DNA from: Gammaproteobacteria bacterium
Lineage (GTDB): Bacteria; Pseudomonadota; Gammaproteobacteria; Burkholderiales; Burkholderiaceae_B
Assembly (NCBI GenBank): GCA_030832095.1
Contig: JAURJT010000018.1
Coordinates: forward strand, 1-64,000
Length of the DNA stretch: 64,000 nt
Direction of reading: 5' to 3'
Shown here: positions 50,509 to 61,900 of the stretch, piece by piece
Numbering within the stretch: position 1 is the stretch's first letter
Layout: every line of letters starts with the position of its first letter
The notes under the pieces: model-generated
Told to the model about the DNA's origin: nothing
Databases searched by the model: none
The model's input: the letters and a program-made list of their open reading frames with translations, nothing else
Program-made: the position numbers and the translations under genes

Positions 50509-51420
50509 ATGTGGCAACCCAAAATTATTTTACAAAACGACAAGTTACTTCCTTACGAGCAAGCAAGTGTGCATCCGATGTCGTTGGGCATGACCTATGC
50601 AACGGCGGTCTTTGAAGGTTTGCGTGCGTATCGCAATCCTAAGACGGGCGAGTTTAAGATTTTTAGATTCGCCGAACACTTTAAGCGTTTGCTGCTTGGC
50701 ATGAAGGTTATGCGCTTTGATCACTCTTTGACCGAAGACGGCATGCGTGAGGCGCTTTCAGGCTTGATTCGGGCAAATGAACCTGATGACGATGTGTACA
50801 TTCGTTTGTTGGTGTACATCGAAGCCCTTGGGTTGATGGCCCAAACGGGGCCAGTGGGGTATACCGCGGCAGCCTCACCTCGCGAGCGTCCAAAGTTTGC
50901 AGATACAGGCATGAGTTTGGGTGTGAGCTCTTGGAGTCGGTTGTCTGATAACGCGAGCCCACCACGCATTAAAGCGACTGCAAATTATCACAACGCACGT
51001 TTAACGCAATTGCAGGCCAAGTCTGACGGCTACGATGGTGCCTTGATGTTGACGCCTTCGGGCAAAGTGTCTGAAGCACCGATTGCTTGTTTTTTTATGG
51101 TCAGAGAAGGCAAGTTGATCACGCCTAACATTGGGAGCAACATTTTAGAAAGTGTGACGCGCGACACCATTATTACCTTGTACGAAGAGGCTACAGGTCA
51201 GGCCGTGGTGCAGCGTGAAGTCGATCGCAGTGAGTTGTATTTTGCGGATGAAGCTTTTTTGTGTGGCACTGGGCAAGAAATTATCCCAGTCGTGAAAATT
51301 GATCGTTTGCCTGTGGGTGATGGTGCGATTGGACCGATCACGAAAAAAATGCAGAAAATTTATTTTGATGCCGTACGAGAGTTGACGCCTGATACACACG
51401 GCTGGCTGACAAAAGTGTAA
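50509..51420 (+). CDS. Branched-chain amino acid aminotransferase-like protein
   Basis: A 303-residue class IV PLP aminotransferase: SLGMTYATAVFEGLRAYRNP near the start, RIKATANYHNARLTQLQAKS with the PLP lysine, and SGKVSEAPIACFFMVR. It resembles IlvE, moving an amino group between branched-chain or similar 2-oxo acids and glutamate. AAGGA lies eight bases ahead and the gene follows the Bug gene by 4 bases. Placement in a catabolic operon suggests a specialised substrate rather than general biosynthesis. Confidence 0.85.
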   Translation: MWQPKIILQNDKLLPYEQASVHPMSLGMTYATAVFEGLRAYRNPKTGEFKIFRFAEHFKRLLLGMKVMRFDHSLTEDGMREALSGLIRANEPDDDVYIRLLVYIEALGLMAQTGPVGYTAAASPRERPKFADTGMSLGVSSWSRLSDNASPPRIKATANYHNARLTQLQAKSDGYDGALMLTPSGKVSEAPIACFFMVREGKLITPNIGSNILESVTRDTIITLYEEATGQAVVQREVDRSELYFADEAFLCGTGQEIIPVVKIDRLPVGDGAIGPITKKMQKIYFDAVRELTPDTHGWLTKV

Positions 51421-51425
51421 CGTCG

Positions 51426-52622
51426 ATGAAACGATTCTCTCACCGCATGGCTTCAGTAGACGTACCGGTAATGCCAGCGATTGCCGCTCTGGTGCGTGAT
51501 AACACAGGCACCATTTCACTAGGGCAGGGCGTCGTCAATTACGGTCCTCCTGCTCAGGCTCTTGCAGCGCTACCTGCTTTGATGAGTGATGTTGGGCTGA
51601 ATAAATACCAGGCGATTATTGGTCACCCTGCCTTGATTGAGGCGCTGACTCGAAAGCTGGCAGACGAAAACAATATTCACTGTGGGCGCGATTCGGTTGT
51701 CATGGTCACCGCGGGCAGCAATATGGCCTTCTTGAATTGCCTGCTTGCGGTGGGTGATCCAGGCGATGAATTTATTTTGCCGACCCCGTATTACTTCAAC
51801 CAAGAGATGGCGATTCGAATGGTTGGCTGCGTGCCTGTGCCGGTACCGGTCAATGATGACTGGAGCCTGAACGTTGAGGCACTTGCCGCGGCAGTGACCC
51901 CGCGTACGCGCGCGATCATCACCGTGTCACCCAACAATCCAACCGGCGCGGTGTACTCAAAAGAATCGTTAACAGCGGTCAATACCTTGTGCGCCCAAAA
52001 AAATATTTATCACTTCAGTGATGAGGCCTATGAATATTTTACGTATGACGGGGCCGAACACTTTTCACCAGCTTCGTTGCCTGGGGCGCATCGTCACACA
52101 ATTTCATTTTTTTCAATGTCCAAAAATTACGGCATGGCAAGTTGGCGGATCGGCTACGTGGTGTTTCCGGCCGACCTGCTAGAGGCCATGAATAAAGTGC
52201 AAGATACCAATTTGATCTGCGCGCCGGTGGTATCGCAAATGTTGGCGCTCGAAGTGTTGAAGTATGGTCGCGCGTGGGTGCAACCTAAAATCGACGCACT
52301 TTCGATCGTACGCCATAATGTATACGAACGTCTCGACGCGTTGGGTGAACTTATCGAATTTCCAAAAACGCAAGGTGCGTTTTATGTACTGCTTAAATTG
52401 CCTGGCTTAGCTGCTGGCACAGAGCCTCTTGCGTTCAATCGTGCCATGGCGCAAACACATAAAGTGGTGTCCGTACCTGGCTTTACCTTTGGGTTGTTTG
52501 ACACCCCAAAAGCTACCTATCAGCGTTTGTCTTACGGTGCGCTAGAATCCGCCACGGTTGACCAAGGCGTGGCGCGCTACGTCACAGCGGTCAAAGACTG
52601 GTACAAGTCATCACGTGTTTAG
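51426..52622 (+). CDS. Class I/II PLP-dependent aminotransferase
   Basis: A 398-residue fold-type I aminotransferase: ISLGQGVVNYGPP, VTAGSNMAFLNCLLAVGDPG, TVSPNNPTGAVYSKESL, HFSDEAYEYF, and FFSMSKNYGMASWRIGYVVF with the PLP lysine and phosphate contacts. It is last in the operon, 5 bases after the IlvE-like gene. Two aminotransferases in a row with a TPP enzyme suggest handling of an amino acid and its 2-oxo acid. Confidence 0.87.
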   Translation: MKRFSHRMASVDVPVMPAIAALVRDNTGTISLGQGVVNYGPPAQALAALPALMSDVGLNKYQAIIGHPALIEALTRKLADENNIHCGRDSVVMVTAGSNMAFLNCLLAVGDPGDEFILPTPYYFNQEMAIRMVGCVPVPVPVNDDWSLNVEALAAAVTPRTRAIITVSPNNPTGAVYSKESLTAVNTLCAQKNIYHFSDEAYEYFTYDGAEHFSPASLPGAHRHTISFFSMSKNYGMASWRIGYVVFPADLLEAMNKVQDTNLICAPVVSQMLALEVLKYGRAWVQPKIDALSIVRHNVYERLDALGELIEFPKTQGAFYVLLKLPGLAAGTEPLAFNRAMAQTHKVVSVPGFTFGLFDTPKATYQRLSYGALESATVDQGVARYVTAVKDWYKSSRV

Positions 52623-52715
52623 GTATGCACGCGCAAGGCTTGACTGATTTGAATCAGATTGCAAGACTTCTTTGTCTTGCTTGCTGTATATAACGTTTAT
52701 TCGAAGGTCGTGTAC

Positions 52716-53372
52716 ATGTTAAACCCCCAGACTTCAATCGATGTCATCATGTTTTGGCTGGCAATTGTTGCAACGATGGCGTTTGCCATCACAGCTGTGT
52801 TAGCAATCGCCGATCGTGGTGTAGATATTTTTGGGGTGATGGTGTTGGGTGTGATCACCGCAGTGGGAGGGGGCACCGTACGTGATCTTTTGTTAGGCGT
52901 GCAGCCCTTTTGGGTTGAGGATCTGGTGTTTGTCCGAGTCGCAATATTCTCAAGTTTGCTGGCCTTCGTCGGTCGCTCGTTCTTTACTCAGCCGCAGATT
53001 TTTACCTTAATGCTTTACCTGGACGGCCTCGGAGCCGCGCTGTTTGGCATACAGGGTGCCATGAAAACTTACGAAATGACTTTTGGCTGGCCGTTGGCGC
53101 CAGTCATTTTGGGGGTGATCACTGCAATTGGCGGAGGCATCATGCGCGACGTCATCGCGGGCAGAAAAAATCTATTAATGACCACCGAGTTGTATGCGAT
53201 TCCTGTGGCGCTTGGATGCTTGTTGTTGATGGCAAGTCTACATTTTTATCCGAATAAGGCCATACAGATCTTGATTGGCTGCACGGTGTTGACGTTTTTA
53301 ATGCGGGCAGCTGCAATTCACTGGGGCTTAAAGGTACCAGCGTTTTTAGTGACACACTCAAAATCTCAATAA
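52716..53372 (+). CDS. TRIC-type cation channel family protein (YicG/UPF0126)
   Basis: A 218-residue membrane protein with about seven helices in two repeated halves, each with a glycine-rich motif: VITAVGGGTVRDLLLG and VITAIGGGIMRDVIAG. Bacterial TRIC proteins form trimeric cation channels. GAAGG lies eight bases ahead of ATG 52716; an earlier start at 52659 is less likely. Confidence 0.87.
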   Translation: MLNPQTSIDVIMFWLAIVATMAFAITAVLAIADRGVDIFGVMVLGVITAVGGGTVRDLLLGVQPFWVEDLVFVRVAIFSSLLAFVGRSFFTQPQIFTLMLYLDGLGAALFGIQGAMKTYEMTFGWPLAPVILGVITAIGGGIMRDVIAGRKNLLMTTELYAIPVALGCLLLMASLHFYPNKAIQILIGCTVLTFLMRAAAIHWGLKVPAFLVTHSKSQ

Positions 53373-53474
53373 TCGTGTTGCGCAGATTTCTGGGTAGAAG
53401 GGAACTGTTGAGACTGTTGGGCGTCGGACTCAGGCAAATGGCTTTCATAAGCTGACTTCAAGAGGCATGCCAAA

Positions 53475-53897
53475 ATGAATCGAGTGATCTGCGCTTGTGG
53501 GAAAAAAAATAAAGATAAATTGCTTTTGCTGAGCCAATGTTGCGGACGCTATCTTGATCACTTTGACACGATTCCCGCGCCCGACGCCGAGAGCTTGATG
53601 CGTTCGCGTTATAGCGCCTTTGTACTGGGTCGGGGCGACTATCTAAAAAAAACCTGGTCAGAGACAACATGTCCGTCAGACCTGAGCTTTGAACCGGAGG
53701 TTAAGTGGTTAGGCCTTGAGGTCAGAACGCACAGACTGACTGGCCCGGCGAACGCTGAGGTCGAGTTTGTAGCGCTCAGCCGCTTAAAAGGCCAACCAAC
53801 ACGCTTGCACGAGCTCAGTCGTTTTGTTAAAGATACCGGACGTTGGTTTTACGTTGATGGTATCTTGCGCACGCCAGAGCGTCCTCGCAACGCTTAG
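53475..53897 (+). CDS. ychJ: YchJ/UPF0225 family protein
   Basis: A 140-residue YchJ protein with an N-terminal SEC-C-like cysteine set (CACGKKNK, then SQCCGRYL) and the body SLMRSRYSAFVLGRGDYLKK, then VEFVALSRLKG. The C-terminal zinc motif of some relatives is absent. Function unknown; the fold is NTF2-like. GAGG lies ahead of the ATG. Confidence 0.8.
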   Translation: MNRVICACGKKNKDKLLLLSQCCGRYLDHFDTIPAPDAESLMRSRYSAFVLGRGDYLKKTWSETTCPSDLSFEPEVKWLGLEVRTHRLTGPANAEVEFVALSRLKGQPTRLHELSRFVKDTGRWFYVDGILRTPERPRNA

Positions 53898-53938
53898 GCG
53901 ATGTCCGTCAGGGCGAGGGCACAGAGCACTCGCAGCTA

Positions 53939-55117
53939 TCAACGCAGTTCTGGCAATACCCACTCTGCGTTGGTGACGTAAAACGCTTCGGCACTTTTTT
54001 GTCCTAAGCGCCCGATACGCTCTTCGAAATCTTGTATTGGTCGTGTGCCGCCCTCAGGGTGAGGAAAATCACTGCTATAGCAATAGCAATCTGCGAGTCC
54101 GTGATGATCAATGTAATCCGCTACGTTTTCGAACCAGTACGGGGTGACGCGAATATTTCGTTGAACATATTCAGAGGGTTTGAGAGACAGCACGTCAGAC
54201 ATACGCCTTTTGAATATCTTCATGACGTTATCCAAGTGCGCAGCCATTGGGCCTAGCCACATCGCGCCAAGTTCAATCGCACCAAAGCGCAGATTGGGAA
54301 AACGCTCAAACACGCCACCTAGGACAAGTGTTGAAATAAAGTTCTGCGGTGCGTAAAACATGGCGCAGGCAGTGAAGGGATTCATTGCATCCCCTTCAGA
54401 AATCACAGCCTCCGACTGTTGGCTAAAGTGGGGAATACCTTTATCCCAATTCGGATTTTTGAGAAAGTCGAACTCGTCACCAACTGCACGTCCACCACCA
54501 AGGTGTAGCATGATTGTGGCGTTCGCCTCTTGGATCATCCCCCAGATTTTGTCCATAGCAGGGTGCGCGGGTGAGGCATTGCCAGGTGCAACAGAACTCG
54601 CAATGACAAAGGCACGACCGCCCGCTTTAAGTACCCGCTCAATTTCTTGCGCAGCTATATCAACATTATGCGTGTTGATGATGGCCACTGCACGTAACCG
54701 ATTTGGATCTCGTTTTCCGAGATTGAGAATAAAATCGTTCCAGTGTCGCATCGTGGCGATACCGAGAGCGTTATCTGCAAACGCCGCCGTTTGAATGCCA
54801 GGATCAGAAAACATAAAACTTCTACTGACACCCATATAGTCAAGCGTCTTGATTCGGTTATCGGCGTCGAACGCGCCCGGTGCCGCTGACCCCTTCGTGC
54901 GCCAAACCGTTTCGTCGGTGAGTTCAGAAAACTCTTTGCCTGAACGAGCAATGATTTTTTCAGCCTCGTCTTTCGGTAAGGTCTTGATCACTTCATCAAA
55001 GCGCTTGGCAAAATTGCGCCCAACTTCGCCACCCGCAAGCTCGTAATTTCCGGGTGAAGGTTGAATATGTGTATCGAGATCGATGATGCGGCCGTGAAAT
55101 TCTTTAATGTTCAGCAT
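53939..55117 (-). CDS. Amidohydrolase family protein
   Basis: A 392-residue metal-dependent hydrolase of the amidohydrolase_2 type: RIIDLDTHIQPSP carries the first metal motif, TIMLHLGGG and FGAIELGAMWLG lie in the barrel, and CYCYSSDFPHPEGGTRP holds the catalytic Asp region. Many relatives are decarboxylases or hydrolases of aromatic or 3-oxo acids. AAGGA lies five bases ahead, 32 bases after the thioesterase stop, so it could belong to the polyketide unit and modify its product; that is inference. Confidence 0.83.
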   Translation of the reverse strand: MLNIKEFHGRIIDLDTHIQPSPGNYELAGGEVGRNFAKRFDEVIKTLPKDEAEKIIARSGKEFSELTDETVWRTKGSAAPGAFDADNRIKTLDYMGVSRSFMFSDPGIQTAAFADNALGIATMRHWNDFILNLGKRDPNRLRAVAIINTHNVDIAAQEIERVLKAGGRAFVIASSVAPGNASPAHPAMDKIWGMIQEANATIMLHLGGGRAVGDEFDFLKNPNWDKGIPHFSQQSEAVISEGDAMNPFTACAMFYAPQNFISTLVLGGVFERFPNLRFGAIELGAMWLGPMAAHLDNVMKIFKRRMSDVLSLKPSEYVQRNIRVTPYWFENVADYIDHHGLADCYCYSSDFPHPEGGTRPIQDFEERIGRLGQKSAEAFYVTNAEWVLPELR

Positions 55118-55149
55118 GTTGATCCTTAGAAAGATTTGCTTGCTTGTCG

Positions 55150-55929
55150 TTAGGCATGTGGCGCACTTGCCATGCCCGCTTGCGATAACGGTAAGATCGT
55201 TTTTAGTGTGTTTACGACGCTGTCGAGATCAGAGCGAATAAAGAAATGCCCAGCCTGAAAAACGTGCAGGTTGGCGTCAACGCTTGAGTGCTGCCGCCAG
55301 TCCCCCATCACTGCAGGAGGCGCTTCAGGGTCTGTGGCACCCGAAAAAATATGAATCGGACAATTCAATGGTTCTTGTTCGGTATAAACATAGGTATCGC
55401 ACAGGGTGAAATCTGCTTTGAGTGTTGGCATGAGAAATTGCAGCAGGTCCGCACTTGCCAACACTTCTTCAGGAAATCCCCCAAAGCGTTGCAATCTTTC
55501 AATAAAGGTTTTGTCATCTAAGTTGTACAGGGTTTCACGAGTTCGGGGTAAGTGTGCGGCGCGATGTGCACCCAGAATCAACGCCTCGGGCATCGCCATA
55601 CCATTGGCTTGCAGCACGCGCGTTAATTCAAACGCAACCAACGCACCCATACTGTGACCGTACATGACGAAGGGCTTGTCCGAATACAGTTGCAACTGGC
55701 TAGCCAGCGCCTGCGCCAGAGTTTGCACCTCTTTAAACGCAGGTTCGCTAAAGCGGTTTTCTCTGCCAGGTAATTGAATCGGACAAACCTCAACGGTCGA
55801 GCCGAATAGTTTTCCCCAACCGCGATAGATTGAGGCGCCACCACCCGCGAACGGAAAGCAAAACATACGTAATGCAGCCTCTGGCTGCGGAAAAGGGCAT
55901 GTCACCCAGCGATTAAATTTGGTCATCAT
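55150..55929 (-). CDS. Type II thioesterase
   Basis: A 259-residue GrsT-type thioesterase: MFCFPFAGGGASIYRGWG holds the oxyanion loop, YGHSMGALVAFELTR the nucleophile Ser, GATDPEAPP the Asp and AGHFFIRSD the His. Such enzymes clear or release acyl groups from carrier proteins. The start overlaps the PKS stop (ATGA), so it is coupled to it. Because the PKS has no terminal thioesterase domain, this protein may release the product. Confidence 0.9.
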   Translation of the reverse strand: MMTKFNRWVTCPFPQPEAALRMFCFPFAGGGASIYRGWGKLFGSTVEVCPIQLPGRENRFSEPAFKEVQTLAQALASQLQLYSDKPFVMYGHSMGALVAFELTRVLQANGMAMPEALILGAHRAAHLPRTRETLYNLDDKTFIERLQRFGGFPEEVLASADLLQFLMPTLKADFTLCDTYVYTEQEPLNCPIHIFSGATDPEAPPAVMGDWRQHSSVDANLHVFQAGHFFIRSDLDSVVNTLKTILPLSQAGMASAPHA

Positions 55930-58900
55930 GATTGTTCAAGCAGGTTATCAAGATCGTCGAGCAAAGAGCGGGCACGGTCGCTTGAACTCGTCTGAGAGGG
56001 CTTGGCACCAACATCCGTTGCCGCCGTCTGTTCAGGTGTTGCGAGTTGGCTATTTAGCAAGTCTAAAAGATATAAGGAAAGTGCTTTCGGTGAAGGGTAA
56101 TTAAATACCAAGCTTACGGGCAGTCGTTGTCCGAGCATCCGACCGATCGCATTGGTCAGTTGCACCGCCATCAGTGAGTCAAAGCCTTGATCGGTCAACG
56201 CTTGATCTTCAGGCACCGCCATGCTGTCGGCAAGCCCTAAAATTTTACGAATCTGAGTGTGAACAAGGGTGGTCAACAGGCCTAAGCGCTCGGTCGTAGA
56301 GGCCTGAGCAAGTTGCCCAACGATCGCAGATTGCACACTTTGGCGGTGTTGTTCTTGCGTGCTGATTGCTACAGTTGCGACTTGACTTAAAAAAGACTGA
56401 AGCTGTTCGGCGCTTTGAAGGTATTGATCCCACTGACAATCAATCACGCCAACCTGAGTCCGAGTCCCAAGCAAACAGGCGCCCAGCGCCTGTAACGCTA
56501 ATTGAGTACTGAGTGCCGAAAACCCTTGTGCCGAAAGCTGTCTAGAAATTGTCGAATTAGATTGCGCCATACCCACTGATGCCCAAGGGCCCCAGTTAAT
56601 ACTCAGAGCGGGCAGGCCATCGAGCTTGCGTTGCTGGGCGATCGCGTCCATGAAGCTATTGGCCGCAGCATAGTTGGCCTGGCCGCGGTTACCAAGCAGC
56701 GACGCCGCCGACGAGAACATGACAAAGCAGTCAACCTCAAGCTGCCGAGTTAACTCGTCAAGATTTAATGTTCCGAATACTTTAGCAGAGTAGGCGTTAT
56801 CAAAGTTCGACCACTGCAGATCGATCAATAGGTGATCGTCTAAGACGCCAGCGCAGTGGATGATACCCAGCTTACGCGCCCCTTCGCCTTGTGTTGAGAG
56901 CAGTGCGGCTTTTAGTGCATGGCGATCAGCTATGTCGACGCATTGATGCGTGATGGTCGCACCTTGCTCAGTCAGCACGTTGATGGCTTGCTGGGCCTGA
57001 GTTGCAAGAGGTTGACGGCTCAACAGTAGCAGGTAGCGAGCACCGTGTTCAACTAACCAGGTGGCGGTAGCCAGTCCGAGACCACCTGTTGCGCCAGTCA
57101 CGACGTAAGTGACGTGCTCTGAAAACACAAGTGACTGTTGTTCAGGCGTTGTTGCCTCTCGAATCCGATTGATGCGCGCAACGAAGGCTTGCTCAGACCT
57201 GTACGCAAGTCGCCACTCGTTTTGCTTGAGGTGCATGCTATGCCACAAGTGCTTTGCGGCAAGTTCAGGCTGAGATGACGATAAATCAACGCAAGTGACT
57301 TTAAGTTCAGGGTGCTCAAGCGCCGCAGTCATGCCGATTCCCCAAAGCGTCGACTGCGCGATACTCAAAGGTAACGTGTCGCCGATCAAGGCTTGGGCAC
57401 GCTCAGTAACTAAGCAAACTCGATGTCGAATATTGACGTTATGTTTGATACACGCCTGAATCAAATGCAGCACAGTAGCGCCACAAGTCAGTTGCGTTTG
57501 GACGGTGTTGGTCACGCCATTCGTTGAAACATCCAAGGGCCATAAATTGATAATCCCAGCTAGCTTAGGATTGGGGCCAAGTGTTTGAATAAAGTCAGAA
57601 AAGGCCACCGCACTGAATGGATCAATCGTACGTGTCGCTGTGCTTGCCTGAGCGAAGCTATCCCCGCTGGCTTGAACCACAATGCACGACTGACCGACCT
57701 GCTCAAGGCGTTGAGCAAGCAAATGGCCAATGCCAAGGCGATCAGTCAAGATGAGCCAAGGTTCTTCAAGAGAGAATTCGTTAATGTTAATTACTGAAGC
57801 GCTCGGAGCGATCGGTTCCCAGACGATTTCGTGCATCAGCGCAGATATTTTGCGCTGAGCACTGCGGTTCAGTGCAGACAGATCGGCCTGACGTGCTTGT
57901 AAACCGATTAATTCGATCAATACATTTCCAGTGGCATCACACAGCTTGACGTCTGCAGTGGCATGCTCGTTATTGCTGCCATCACGTAGAACGAGGTATG
58001 CGTAAGCAGGTACTTCATTAGCTTGTTTGAGTACTCGCACAGCTTCAATCGCAAAGGGCAGCCATGTCGTGCCTTTTTGGTGCATCCCCATCGCTAACAG
58101 AAGCGTAAAGCCTGCGTCGAGCATCCCAGGGTGGCGTTGTTGCATGGCCAGACCAGAGCGCGACGCAGGCTCTGTGATCACGCCAAGCGCTTCACGGGCG
58201 TTACGTTGGATGCTTTTTACCCAGCGATAGCTTGCACCAAGTTCAATTTGTCTGCCTGCTAACTCTTGCAAAAACTCTTCGATATTGACGGTCTGAGTTA
58301 AGCCCGCACGCAATGGCGCAAGCGCCAGCACTTCACTCACAGCGATTGTTGATTCAACAATATCCGCTTGGGCATGCTGACTCGTTAGGATCGAGTCGTT
58401 AGAAAGCGCTGAATCAAAACTGATTAATTGGGCTTCACGGTGACCTTGCGCATTTTTATCGATCACGACTTGAACGGTGCGCGTTTGATCTTTTTCGATG
58501 ACTAAGGGTTCAGGGAAGTGAATATTGTGAAGCGAAAAAGCTTTCTCTTTGAATAAGAGTTGCGCAGCGTCTAACAGCATCGTGACGTGGCACGCACCCG
58601 ACACAACCACCTCACCGTGTATCAGATGGTCATTTAAAAAAGGCAGGGCGATAGGATTAAAGTCGTTCTGAAAAATCGTATTCGACAACGTTGGAATTTG
58701 CAGCCGTTGTCCGAGCAGTGTCTGCGTTTGCTTCTGAGGCGAGGTTGCCTGCGATGCAGGACGTTCAATCCAGTAAGGTGTGTGTTGAAATGGATAGGTC
58801 GGAAGTGGTAAGCGCAGCCGTTGTTTGCCATCATCTAAGTTTTTCAAATCGGCCAAACCAAGCACGGCAAGTTGCGCCAGACTCTTCAGAATAGTTGCCC

Positions 58901-61900
58901 AGTTATCTTCAGAGGGCTTGATGCTGGGTAGCCAGATGCAATCATCGGGCAGGCATTGCGTACCAAGCCCAGTCAAGGTTGGTCGAGGGCCGATTTCTAT
59001 AAAAACCTGGCAGCCTAGCGCAGCCATCTGTTCGAGGCCTGCTTGAAATTTGACCGATTGCCGGATATGTTGGCGCCAGTATTGAGGCATGGTGACCTCA
59101 TCTGAGGCAGCAGTGCCAGTTAAATTCGAGATCAACGTGAGCTGGGGGCTGTGGAATTCTACGCTTTGAGCGATTTGTTCAAAACGATCGAGCATGGGCT
59201 CCATCAATATTGAGTGGAAGGAGTGCGAAGTGTTTAGTTTTTGGGTTCGAACGCCTAAGGCGGTGAGCTGTGCAATCACCTTAGTCATAGCAGCGCTGCT
59301 GCCTGAAAGAACGGTGTTCTCAGGGCTATTCTCAGCTGCAATCGAAATTTCTTTGCCTGCTCCCAATAGCAAAGGGCGGACCGTTGAGGCACTAGTGAAG
59401 ACAGCCCACATTTCACCAGACTGCTCGAGGGATTGCATTAAGTTCGCGCGACCGGCAACTAGGCGTACAGCATCGGCAAGGCTCATGACCCCAGCAAAGC
59501 ACGCTGCAGCGTATTCGCCAAGGCTGTGGCCCATCACGACATTAGGCATGACGCCGAGTGCTTGCCAAGATTTTGCCAATGAATACTCAAGAGCAAATAA
59601 GGCGGGTTGTGCATATCCTGTTTGATGAATGAGCCCCGTTGCAGACTCGTGATCGAACATGACCTCTAAGAGCGGCTTGTCAAGCAAGGGCGAAAACAGT
59701 TCAGCGCACAGGGTTAAGTGCTCGCGAAATACCGGCTCAGTTTCGAATAGATGCCGCCCCATGTCTGGGTATTGTGACCCTTGACCGGTAAAGAGAAAGC
59801 CAATTTTACTTTTTGTGCTGGATTTAGCGTTGTATTGGAAAGCACTCGCACATGACTCATTTTTTTCAAGTGCTGTTAGCTGCGAGATGAAGTCTTCTGC
59901 AGTTGCACCAACGATTGACACGCGTTGATCAAAGACTTTGCGACCCGTGTTCGCGGTAAAACAGAGGTCGGCAAGATTGACCTCAGGGTGCTCGGTAAAA
60001 TAGCGCGCAAAGCGCCCCGCGTATTGGCGCAAGGCGGTTTCATTTCGAGCCGTGAGCATCAGCACATGAGCCGTGCGCTCCTGCGTCGCTGCAACGCGAA
60101 CGACAGCGGGCGCTTCTTCAAGAATCGCGTGCGCGTTTGTTCCGCCGATACCCAATGAATTCACGCCCGCTCGACGTGGTGTTCCAGTGGTCTTCCATTC
60201 ACAGGCTTCTGTGTTGATATAAAAAGGACTCTGTTCGAGCTTTAAGGCTGGATTCGGGGTCTTGTAATTCAGAAGAGGTGGGATGAGCTTGTGATGAAGT
60301 GCGAGTGCGGTCTTAATAAATCCCGCCGTGCCAGATGTAATCTGCAAGTGCCCCACATTGGTTTTGACTGAACCCAGCGCGCAAAAACCAATCGCCTGGG
60401 TTTGAGTGCGAAACACTTGAGCTAAGCCATCGTGTTCAATCGGATCACCGATCTCGGTCCCTGTGCCGTGCGCCTCAACCAAACCGATCGTTTCGGGTAA
60501 TACATTTGCGACTGCAATCGCTTCTGCGACGGCCACAGCTTGGCCATCGCTGCTGGGCGCCATGTAACCGACTTTAGCGCCAGCGTCGTTATTGACTGCA
60601 GAGCCTTTTACGACGGCAAAGATATGATCGCCGTCGCGTACAGCATCGTCGAGTCTTTTAAGTAAGATGGCACCGACCCCGCTGCCAAAGATTGTTCCGC
60701 GCGCCTCGGCATCAAAGGACCGAACGTGCCCATCAGGCGTGACAATCATGCCTGGTTGATAAAGATGGCCCGCGTGCTCAGGAGATTGCACCGACGCACC
60801 GCCGGTGAGAAAGAGGTCGGTTTCGCCGGCCAGCAGTGACTGACAGGCCATGTGTACGGTCACCAGACCAGTTGAACAGGCGGTCTGTACATTGATGCTT
60901 GGTCCGCCAAGGTTCAACTTATAAGAGACGCGAGTGGTGAGGTAGTCTTTATCGTTTGCGACCATGAGCATAAAGCCGCCCATTGAATCGAGTGTTGCAA
61001 CATTCAGATCATCCTGCGAATCCAGCATGCTTCGATTTGGAAGCACGTTGTTCAGCAAGTAGGTGTTCATTGCAGCGCCTGCATAGACACCCGTTACCCC
61101 TGGGTACGTGGTGGGATCGTAGCCAGCAACTTCAAAAGCTTCCCAGGCGCATTCGAGAAACAGGCGTTGCTGAGGATCCATGAGTTCTGCATCGCGTGCA
61201 GAATAGCCAAAGAATTCTGCATCAAACCCTCGCGCATCCGAAATCAACGGGCTAGCTTTGACATAATCGGGTCGATCAAAGACGTCACGTGAAAAACCGC
61301 TCTTGAGCAGGTCGTTGTCGTCGAAGAAAGTAATGGACTCAACGCCAGCGGCCAGATTTTTCCAGAAGGTATCAATGTCATCAGCGCCCGGAAAGCGGCA
61401 CGACATGCCGATTACTGCGATGTCTTTGCTTGTCCCGGTTGACTTATGGCTATTGCGTGCGTTCGCTCGTGCTTGTCCCTTTTCTGTTGGACTGGCTTGG
61501 GTTTTTTCACCCGATAACTGTTTGACGAGCATTTCGATCGTTGGTGAAGTAAACAAATCAACGAGCGTTAGGGTCGGGCCGAAGATTTCAGTGAGTCGCT
61601 CATGCGCTTGTATTAACGATAACGAGTCGCCACCTAATTCAAAAAAGTTATCCTGTACGCCAACCTGGGGAATACCCAAAACGTCTTGCCAGATTGAGGC
61701 GATTTGTTGCTCGATGTCTGAGGCGGGGAGCGCCGAGGTTATCGGGTCCTCGTGATACTCAGCGCGGAGAGCTTCGACGCGCTCAATCAACGCAGCATAC
61801 TCACCTTGTTGAAAACGTGCGCTCAGCTGTTTGTGCTGGATTTTTCCAATCGCCGTTTTTGGGATCGCTGCAGCGTCAAGGGGGATGAGGAAGTCGGCTT

